Origin: Campanula takesimana
Taxonomy: Eukaryota; Streptophyta; Magnoliopsida; Asterales; Campanulaceae
NCBI GenBank assembly: GCA_026119855.1
Contig: JAOWBW010001044.1
Span: 124,001-188,000, forward strand
DNA length: 64,000 nucleotides
Direction: 5' to 3'
Shown here: piece by piece, positions 55,331 to 64,000 of the stretch
Layout: each line of letters begins with the position of its first letter
Position numbering within the stretch: the stretch's first letter is position 1
Translations under genes and position numbers: made by a program
The notes under the pieces: model-generated
The model's database searches: none
What the model saw: only the letters and a program-made list of their open reading frames with translations
What the model was told of the DNA's origin: nothing

Positions 55331-56340
55331 TGTGTGTATGTATGTATTATATGTATATATATATATACATACATGTAACATATACTATATTATACACCTA
55401 GCGTAGCGTACGTTTTACTAAATACAGTTGACTAAGTATAATAGCGTCATTTAAATGCTATATACTAACCATAAAGTTTGTCTGACTTTGACTTTCATGG
55501 TCAACTCCATAAAACGTTGACCACAATATGCAAACCTACCTATCCCTATGCATTTCAAAAAAAAATATGAATTCACCGTTAGCATACGGTCGGCCTCAAC
55601 TTTTAAATATAATTGTTAAAACAAATAGTTAACTATTAATAGTTAAATATAATAGTTAGCTATTTATAGTGAAATATAATGGTTAACTATAATTATTAAC
55701 TATCTTAGTAATTATTTGTTCTTAAAAAAATACCATAGTAACTATACTAGTTAACTATAATAGTAAAACTATTTGAATTTTGGTTATGTAGAGTCAAACT
55801 ATTTGAATTTTGATTAATATTTTATGTAAATTATTAATTTATATAATTTATTAATGATTTAACAACCATTTTTTAATTTTTATGAGAATTAATAATTTAG
55901 TGTAAAATATTAGTTAAAGTTTAAGTAAATTTGATAAGTAAATATAAAATTTGGGACAGAAGAAGTATATTACAACCTGATGGTATATATACGATTCAAT
56001 TAATCGTTTGTAATATGATAAGTTAAATGAACAAGATCTTTTAAAAAAAAAAAAAAAAAAAAGTAAACATGAGGTTACATTTGTATATTAGACACATTTT
56101 GAGATTAAAAAAAGAGATTTTTTTTTTTTTTAAAAAATAGTGTTTTTTGTTCAAAATGCAGAGAATGCTTATCAGAGCTCGGTAAGGCTCGAACTCGAGC
56201 TCGTTTGATTTCATAATTTTTAGAAAAATGTTTAACCTCGAGCTCAGCTCGTAAGGATCGAACTCGATAAGGCTCGAACTCGAGCTCGTTTGATTTCATA
56301 ATTTTCAGAAAAATGTTTAAGCTCGAGCTCGGCTCGGCTC

Positions 56341-57552
56341 TGTTGGTAGTGGTGCCCTAAGCACGTTTAATAAACATTATGTTTGACATATTCAAACGCT
56401 ACCTTTAACCGGGTAGTTATAAAGTGTATGATTGGCATAATCGGATTCACGTAGGGAAGAATAATAAGCTAAATGGATTTGTCCCTCTTCGGAGAGATGT
56501 CAAGCTTGGGTGATGTTGATGAAAATGTTCGGCCGGACTCAAATGAATTGATTAGATCAATGTCATTTGGATTATCAACATATTCGGAATCGAGAAAGTA
56601 TTGAACAAAACAAGCTGACTTGTTGACCATGACTTGTGTTCAATGACATCGTGGACAAAGGGATTGTGACATGTTCTAAAGGAATGCGAACTTGTATCTA
56701 ATTATACTATTTGGGTAGGTATGACGGTTTGGTAGAACCTAATCATATCTTATGGTTTCATGTTTGAACTTATTGCCAACTTAGTGTAATCCTACAGGGT
56801 CACACACAATAGAACGAATCTTAAATAATGACTATATTGGAATATTGAGTCGAAGGACTTTGGAGGAATTTGGAAATTAGGGAAATCTGGGGCAGGTGTG
56901 CGACCGCACAAAAGGGCTTGTGCGGCCGCACAGCTTGGCTCAAAAAAATACCAGAAACCTTCCAGATAGATGTGCGACCGCACAAGTGGTTTTGGGCGGC
57001 CGCACACCATGTCGGGACTGGTTTCCTGATTTGATTTGGAAAATAATTTTGGACGGGTTTAGACACAAGTTTCCTATTTGGAATATGTCTAACTTGTATA
57101 TAAACAGCCAAATTTGGGCCAAACCAATCTATAGCTTTTGTGCAAGTCTCCAAAGAGTTTGAGAGAGTTTTATTTTGTTCTAAGACATCCTAGATTGAAG
57201 AACAAAATAATACACAAATAAAATTCCATATAGTTCATATTAATTGTAAAAACGTGTTTCACAATTTTGGTCTAGCAACCAAGATCAAGTGTTCTTGATA
57301 TTCGTTCAAGGTGTGGATACCGCTAGAGGGTGAAGCTTATCATCTTCAAAGTTCATGTGCTTACTTGTTCGTGATTAAAGCTTCAATTTCTCCACCAAGA
57401 TCAAAGACCAAATTCAAAGTCATCAAGGGTTAGTTTTCTAGTATTCATATTGCAAGTATTTGATTCAATCATATGAACGGATCTATGGGCTTTGGGTTTC
57501 ATAAAATTTTAAATGCTATTTTCCGTTGCGCATGTTACTACGAAACCCAACA
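56341..57552 (+). repeat. 5' LTR of copia element Angela-2 (1212 bp)
   Basis: Starts TGTTGG and ends CCAACA; homologous to 558-2069. It lacks about 297 bp present in the first copy (after AATAAAC, before TTTGACATATTC), a deletion at a short repeat (AACGTT / AACATT). The TATA box TATATAAAC lies at 57097-57105. The palindrome cluster at 56897-57006 differs wholly from that of copy 1. Confidence 0.9.
56897..57006. repeat. Palindrome cluster in U3 of Angela-2
   Basis: TGTGCGACCGCACA (56897-56910 and 56971-56984), TGTGCGGCCGCACA (56919-56932) and TGGGCGGCCGCACA (56993-57006). They occupy the place where Angela-1 carries AGGCGGGCGCCTG modules. The same words recur in the leader at 57837-57850, 57859-57872 and 57881-57894. 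Confidence 0.92.
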
Positions 57553-57553
57553 A

Positions 57554-57565
57554 TGGTATCAAAGC
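57554..57565 (+). other. Primer-binding site of Angela-2
   Basis: TGGTATCAAAGC, one base different from the site of copy 1 (TGGTATCAGAGC), directly after the LTR. Initiator tRNA-Met is the expected primer. Confidence 0.85.
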
Positions 57566-59086
57566 CCCGTTCATGTTGATTATTTCAATACTTAGATCAT
57601 GTTGTGTGTATATAAATTGTTTATGTGTCTAACATGATATGAATATTGGATATATGATGTTTATGTGTTATATAATTTTATGTGGTTTGTTGTTTTACAA
57701 ACTTTAATCGCACTAAAAATTATGTTGGATTCTGAATTGTTTGATTATTAATTTTTGATTGAATCAAAGTTTTAATAATCGGGGAAAACAATTTTGAGAC
57801 AAATTTTTGAACTTTAAAAATTATGTCTGATGCTACTGTGCGACCGCACAGAAAATATTGGGCGACCGCACAGATTTTCTTGGGCGGCCGCACAGTTGGT
57901 CAGAATCAGAATCAGATTCTGGAATTTTGATGGGGTCCAACCGAATCAGTGACAATACCGGCCAGACCTGCTGATCTGGAGCGAGTTTTGGGCAGTTGGT
58001 TTTGGTGTGGATGGGTTTGATTTTCCTATTTGTTTTGATCTTGTGATTTTAAGATTGGTTCAAGGTTTGGATGGCTAATCTACGTTCATCGAGATTGTGT
58101 TTCCCAAACTTGATCGCAATCAAAGTTTCAAAGATAAACGAAGTTAGAATTATGAAGAGTTCATAATTGCTAAAATTGAGAAACAAAGTTCTTGATTCAA
58201 AGATTGGATATCCATGTGGAATTGTGGATGCATTGGCCTACGTTCATCGAGACCATCTATTGCTTAGTTTCGGCCACACGGACTACTTTCTTGGTTTCTT
58301 GAATTAGTGCGGAATTGTGGATGCCTTATGGCTTAGTTTCGGCCGCACTTCTTGTTGTCTTGATTTTGAGATAATAACCAAAGTTGAAATAGTCTCATCC
58401 TCATAATTATAGAGAAACTAATGACACATAAATATTATGATTAAATTAATGGAGATTAATTTAGTGGCTAAACTTGATGCGTAACATGTTTATATTATGT
58501 GCTCATAAATGTGTTGTATGCTATATGTGATGAACCTTCGAAGAAAGTTTTAAGTCATTTATTGCCATGCCATGATTAAAACACTTGTTTATACATGGGT
58601 GATTTTGATGTTGGTTCGCCTCCGCGAGGTGCATTAATTTTATTCATGTATGAGCAAGATGAGGTTCATTAATTCAATGTGGGCTTGCCTCCGTAAGGTG
58701 CATTAAATTGAATGGATCATATACGTTTAAAATGATTAAACTTAATTAGGCGTCAAAACAGTTTTGGGCCTAGGCAAAAGATGAGATTAAACATGCTTTT
58801 TGAAATTAGATTTCTCAAAGAATCTCATAAAAGAATATAAGAATCATATGGGATATGATTGACATGATTGTCTACCTAATTAATTTAGTTTTGAGCGGTC
58901 CGCCTCCGTGGACTCAAAAGTTAAATTAAAGTTAGATCTTAGCCCAATTAAAAGTATATTATACATTGGATGTATATGAAGGTTATATAATTTAGTGGGA
59001 GTATTTTTGTTTGAAAAATACATTATTTATTTCTTTAATGAAACCGGTACTTATTAAATTTTGGAAATTTTGCATATTTGTAGACA
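57566..59086 (+). other. Leader of Angela-2
   Basis: Non-coding, homologous to 2083-3586. It contains three palindromes of the TGTGCGACCGCACA type at 57837-57894 where copy 1 has two of the GGCGGGCGCC type. Confidence 0.7.
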
Positions 59087-59470
59087 ATGACTACTAACAC
59101 TCAATCAATTTCGTTGCGATCGATCCTCGAGAAGGATAAGCTCCAAGAGAATGGTACAAACTTTATGGATTGGATCTGTAGCCTAAGAATTGTTCTAAGG
59201 CAAGAAGATAAGTTGTACATTCTCGATGGGCCTCTTCCTGCTGAACCAGAACCTACTGCCCCTAAGGAAGAAATAGACAGTTACAAGAAACATCGTAATG
59301 ATTCTAGAGATGTAAGTTGTCTCATGCTTGCTACCATATGCTCAAAACTCCAACAAAGTTTGGAACATTTGGAAGCCTATGAGATAGGCGTGGAGTTAAG
59401 AGCCATGTTTCAAAAGCAAGCTAGGCAAGAGAGGTACAAGATCATTGTTGCATTCACTTCTTGCAAGATG

Positions 59471-61972
59471 TGTCGCGACCCCGAACCCGCGGTCCGGAAT
59501 ACGCGAGCTGGACGTCGACTCAACACACAATTACTAAAATACTGAAGATAAAAATTCCATTTTTATACCCAAAAGGTTTGAAACAAAGCTTTAGAAATCC
59601 AATTTTAACAACAACAACAACAACAACAAACTACTAGTATAAGCTCCACAAGCTCACACCAAAATACAAAAGATTACAAATCTTAATGACGTCATCGTTG
59701 GTAAAACTATCCCCAAAAGGTTATACATTTAAATAATGCAAACCGATCAATATCAACCTGCCCAAAATCTCAATCCTCTCGACGTCCTCCTCGATCCGCA
59801 AATCCTAATCCTTTCCTCCTGGGGGGGGGGGGGTTAAGGAAAACAATTTGAAACAAGAAACGGGGTGAGAATAAATCTCAGTAAGTTACTAATGCAACTA
59901 CATGACATGCTATTATGCAATGACCAATAGCAGTTAATATAAGACAGATAGCAGCGGAATAATAAGTGACATGCTGTCGAACAGTAACATCCAATAATCA
60001 ATCATATAAATAAACATATAACAACAAATGAGAGGCTCCCTATCACCAACCGTCCCATGCCGGTTGGAAATAGCGACAAGCTCATCATGCAACACATAAA
60101 GCTGAAATAAACACTCATAAGTGGATACATAGCCAAGGTTTCACCCAACTGAAAGAACCAAATAAAGGTCACTGCGCAGCTTCAACAATCAACAAATCAT
60201 CATCTCCATAATAGCATGAAGCTGAAGAGAAATCCCCGGTACCGGAACAATAACCATAAGAGTGTCACAAAGGACAAGAGCCATGCCACAAAGTCATGCT
60301 CGGTAGCTAGATACATTCACAAAGGAAGCTAACTTATCTCTTCCAAGGCCAATCTGGAAAAGGGGTATAGTAAGGGCAAAACAATGGTCAACATTATAAT
60401 GGACTTGGCTTTGCCATTATAATCTTTCCCATCGCCCGATGCACAATTATGCCAGCTGGGCTTCCAAATAAATGCTAAGTAATAATATATTAGCATGAAT
60501 AAACAACTTAAGGTTCCAAAGTAGGGAACCAATCCAAATAAATTACCACAAAGGTAAACCAATCCAAACAATCACCATAGAGAGACAATGATTACTCATG
60601 AAGAGTTTAACAACAACGATAGCAAGGAATTTCTCATAACAGAGTTCAAATAACAATAACGGTATTATTTAAAAAGGGGGTCCAACAATATTGATCATTA
60701 AACAAGATGATACTAAAACAAGGATCCACATCAAACGCATCCTAAAATGATACACGCGAGTCACTCGTACAGAGTACTACCCAAACGGTCGCTCTCAAAT
60801 AACACAACGATTAACACTAACGTGACCCTAAACGTCCACTCATTGCGAAAGTGTCCCAAGACTCTCAAACAATAATTAATCATATCCCAATTCACGCTAA
60901 ATCACAAAGGAACCAAATTCAGCATTTGAGTATTCCATAGTGGCCATTAAGTCTAAGAGGATGATACCCGAAACTAGGGTTAAAGCTATGACCTAATCCA
61001 AGAACAAAGAAAGAATAAGTGCCAAGAAATAGAGGCGGGCGGGCGCCCAGGTCAAGGCGGGCGGTCGCCTGGAGCGGGCGGGCGCGCGGAAGAGGGCAAG
61101 CGGGCGCTTAAATGGCCAGGAGGTTTGGCCGCAGAAAAAGGGAAGGTGGGCGGGCGCCTGGCAAGGCCCAGGCGGGCGCTCGGTCGACGGACAGGGAGAA
61201 GTTTCAGCTGGGTTCTTCAAAGATTCAACCCATTTCTCAAATCAACCCAAAATCAAACTTTCTAACTAGTTTACCCAAATGCCAAAATAACTCCTAAGCC
61301 TAAAAATAACTCTTAAAGCATCATTTAACAACCCAAACCAAGATTTAATCCCAACATTCTCAAAATCACAAAAGATGAACAAAATGCAAATAAATTCCAA
61401 ATACTTTCTAAACTCAACCAAAATGACATAGATATCAACAAGAACATCAATAGAGTTAAAGAATAGCATTTTTAACATAAATGGGGGAAAAGTAACTTAC
61501 CCGGATTTTCTCAAAGTTGCCGGAACTCGAATATTTTTAGCCCTCTACGATCCTAACGACGATCTAAACAAGATTCATGTTTTAAGAAATGAGAAATAAT
61601 GAGAGGAAGAGGAAGAAAATGAAGAGAGAAGTGAGAGAAAAAAAACTTACCATAAACAAGGAGAGAGAGAGGGAGTTGCTGGGAATGATGAGGGAGAAGA
61701 GGAAGAGTGAGGGAGAAGAGAAGGAGTAGGGAATTATTTTAAAATGTTACAATTAGACCCCTTCCCCATCACTAACACAAATACTCCCCACTAACAAATA
61801 AGACTCAACACTTCTACACTAGCACAAATGACCCAAATAAAATGCTAGGCATAAGTTATTATAACACATAAAATGCACACATAAATATTTAAATAAATAA
61901 TAATTTAAATAAATAAATAAATAATAATTATTTATTACTAATAAAATAGAGCCTAGTTTTCGGGTCGTGACA
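59471..61972 (-). repeat. Solo Ty3/gypsy LTR, copy 2 (2502 bp), in Angela-2 gag
   Basis: Bounded by TGTCGCGACCC and GGGTCGTGACA (near-perfect inverted ends) with a perfect 5-bp target duplication AGATG (59466-59470 and 61973-61977). Removing the LTR and one AGATG restores the gag text found in copy 1 (...GCAAGATGAATGAAGGG). It shares blocks with 17286-19564. The complement begins TGTCACGACCCG, so it probably reads on the minus strand. No internal genes, so it is the product of recombination between two LTRs of one element. A run of 12 G lies at 59821-59832. Confidence 0.95.
61033..61190. repeat. GC-rich palindrome cluster in gypsy LTR copy 2
   Basis: About six modules of GGCGGGCGGGCGCCC, AGGCGGGCGGTCGCCT, AAGCGGGCGCTT, GGGCGGGCGCCTGG and CAGGCGGGCGCTCGG type. 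They lie at a relative position similar to the TACACGACTCGTGTA array of gypsy LTR copy 1, but are of the type found in the copia element Angela-1. Confidence 0.9.
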
Positions 61973-64000
61973 AGATGAATGAAGGGCAACAAGTGAGTCC
62001 TCACATGCTAAAAATGAAAGGTTATGTAGAGCACCTTGAGAAACTTGGCTATCCAATCCCATTGGAGTTAGCCACGGATCTCATTCTTATTCATTGCCTA
62101 AAAGTTATAATCAGTTTGTGATGAATTATAACATGCATGGAATGGATAAGAATCTCTCCGAGTTGCATGGGATGCTCAAAACTGCGGAGATGAAGATTGT
62201 GGAGAAAGGTTCTCCCGTGCTCTTGGTTCATGATGGGAAGAAGGCTAGAGCCAAAGGAAAGGGTAAGAAAGTTGTCAAACCCAAGATAAGCAAGGCAAAG
62301 GTTGCCAAGGCTTCTGAGGCAAAACCCGATTCACAAAAGGATGCAATCTGTTTCCATTGTCAAGAAATTGGTCATTGGAAACGTAATTGGAAGGCTTTCT
62401 TGGAAGAGCAAAAGAAGAAGAAGGGCAGCAAGGCTGCGTCGACTTCAGGTATCTATATGATAGATATTCTCCTTTCTACCACTGATTCTTGGGTATTGGA
62501 TACCGGATGTGGTTCTCACATTTGTTTAAATGTGCAGGGACTAAAGAATAGGAGACTACTTAAAGAGGGTGAAGTAGACCTACGCGTGGGGAATGGAGCA
62601 AGAGTTGCTGCATTAGCCGTAGGGACTTATGAAGTCACTTTACCTTCCGGACTAATTCTTGTTTTGAACAATTGTTATTATGTTCCGGATTTAAGTATAA
62701 ATATTATTTCAATTTCTTGTTTGGATAATGAAGGTTTTAAGTTTCTTATTGAGAATAAAAAAATTTCTATTTATTTAAATGATGTGCTTTATGGTATTGC
62801 TAATTCATTAAATGGCCTTTATGTCTTGAATGTCAAGAATGAAAATAATGACAATGTCTATCATATAAATAAGAAATCTAAACCTAATGATGTAAATCAT
62901 ACTTATTTGTGGCATTGCCGTCTTGGTCATATTAATGAGAAGCGTATCTCAAAATTCCATGGGGACGGACTTTTGGGTTCATGTGACTTTGAGTCATATG
63001 ATACTTGTGAGTCGTGTCTTCTTGGAAAAAATGACTAAGACACCTTTTACCAAGTTAGGTGAAAGGGCAAGCGACTTATTGGGGTTGATACATTCCGATG
63101 TATGCGGACCATTAAGTAGCAATGCTAGGGGAGGATTTCAATACTTCATAACCTTCACTGATGATTATAGTAGATTTGGGTATGTTTACCTAATGAAACA
63201 TAAAAGTGAAGCATTTGAGATATCTAGAATATTTCAAAATGAAGTAGAAAAACAACTTGGCAAAAGTATTAAGGCACTTCGATCAGATCGAGGTGGAGAA
63301 TACTTGAGTCATGAATTTGATGATCATCTAAAGAATTGTGGAATAGTTTCACAATTGACTCCACCCGGAACACCACAATGGAATGGTGTGTCCGAGAGGA
63401 GAAATCGAACTTTTTTAGATATGGTTCGATCAATGATGAGTCAAGTTGATCTTCCAATATCCTTTTGGGGTTACGCTATAGAAACCGCTGCATTCACACT
63501 AAATCGTGTTCCAACTAAATCGGTTCAAAAGACTCCATATGAGATGTGGAGCGGAAAGAAAACTTGTTTATCTTTCATGAAGATTTGGGGTTGCGAAGCC
63601 TTTGTCAAAAGACTTTTCTCTGACAAACTTGCACACAAATCTGACAAATGTATTTTCGTGGGATATCCAAAGGAAACTAGAGGATATTACTTTTACAACC
63701 GTGAGGACAACAAAGTTTTTGTTGCCCGAACTGGTGTCTTTCTAGAGAAAGAGTTTCTCTCCAAAGAAATCAGTGGGAGTAAAATAAATTTTGAAGAGAT
63801 TCGAGACCCAGAAAATGACGTTGAACCAATAGTGGAACATGAACAAGAACCACAAGGAGTTGTGGAACCTGTTCAAAATACACAAGCAACTCGCAAATCT
63901 AGTAGGTTACGATCCGAGCCCGAGAGATATGAATTTCTCGTAACGGATAGTAATGAGGTGGAAATCATTGATAATGATGAACCGACAACCTACTAAGAGG

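Larger units (their letters stand above)
54033..56340. mobile_element. hAT-type element D, left part, interrupted by Angela-2
   Basis: Starts TAGGGCTGTTAAACGAACC after GTGTTGAC. Its first ~370 bp are filled with GAGCTCG, GGCTCG and CGAACCGAG words, as are 56160-56340. Between these lie AT-rich text and two long (AT)n runs. The right terminal repeat is not reached because the second Angela LTR starts at 56341; it should lie beyond that element. Near the junction a ~77-bp unit (AAGGCTCGAACTCGAGCTCG to ATGTTTA) is tandemly doubled. Confidence 0.75.
59087..63996 (+). pseudogene. Angela-2 gag-pol (first half), interrupted by a solo LTR
   Basis: Gag opens at 59087 (MTTNTQS) with Trp where copy 1 has a stop, and runs to 59470. 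It is then split by a gypsy solo LTR and resumes at 61973. A 1-nt loss near 62091 shifts the frame, and a longer frame (62094-63038) covers late gag and protease. The last zinc-knuckle cysteine is Trp (C-FH-C-QEIG-H-WKRN-W), so RNA binding would be impaired. Protease has LDTGCGSH. One extra A near 63028 breaks the frame before integrase, which continues (IHSDVCGPL, FTDDYSRFG, ERRNRT) to a C-to-T stop at 63994-63996, where copy 1 reads Gln. RT would follow beyond the window. It is closely similar to copy 1 but carries different lesions. Confidence 0.92.

Overview
The window looks like nuclear DNA of a flowering plant, most likely a eudicot. The evidence is split genes with short GT-AG or GC-AG introns, a wall-associated-kinase-like receptor, a farnesylated J-protein, plant copia and gypsy retrotransposons, and many hAT, Mutator, Harbinger and Stowaway elements in an AT-rich background. 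I cannot name the species. One 100-N assembly gap lies at 7300-7399.

Layout. 1-7299: a gypsy gag scrap followed by a broken Ty1/copia element of Angela/Tork type (5' LTR 558-2069, primer-binding site, gag, protease, integrase, RT, RNase H, with several frameshifts). 7400-13067: the 3' half of a different copia element of Sirevirus type (decayed env-like ORF, polypurine tract, 3' LTR). 13-33 kb: a gene-poor repeat field. It holds a Harbinger element with a hAT element nested in it, a gypsy LTR (17286-19564), Mutator-type foldback elements, Stowaway MITEs, and two further hAT elements, one of which carries a gene-like promoter, leader and first exon.

33-52 kb is the gene island, with four genes: a coiled-coil protein (33138-35733, +), a WAK-like receptor kinase (37808-40123, +), a short receptor-like pseudokinase whose catalytic motifs are all replaced (43557-48820, +), and a type I DnaJ co-chaperone with a C-terminal farnesylation box (49629-51889, -). 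They share no pathway that I can see.

52-64 kb: a Mutator element with ~205-bp terminal repeats (52217-53444), a hAT element (from 54033) interrupted at 56341 by a second Angela element (to the window end), and inside that element's gag a 2.5-kb solo gypsy LTR (59471-61972) with a perfect 5-bp target duplication.

The strongest unexplained signal is a set of short GC-rich palindrome clusters in the LTRs. Two copies of one copia family carry unrelated palindromes at the same place upstream of the TATA box and again in the leader. Two gypsy LTRs of one family also carry different palindromes at a similar place. The palindrome type of copia copy 1 reappears in the second gypsy LTR, so the palindromes look like exchangeable cassettes. 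A second unexplained signal is strong enrichment of the hexamer AACCGC across the Sirevirus half, in coding and LTR sequence alike.
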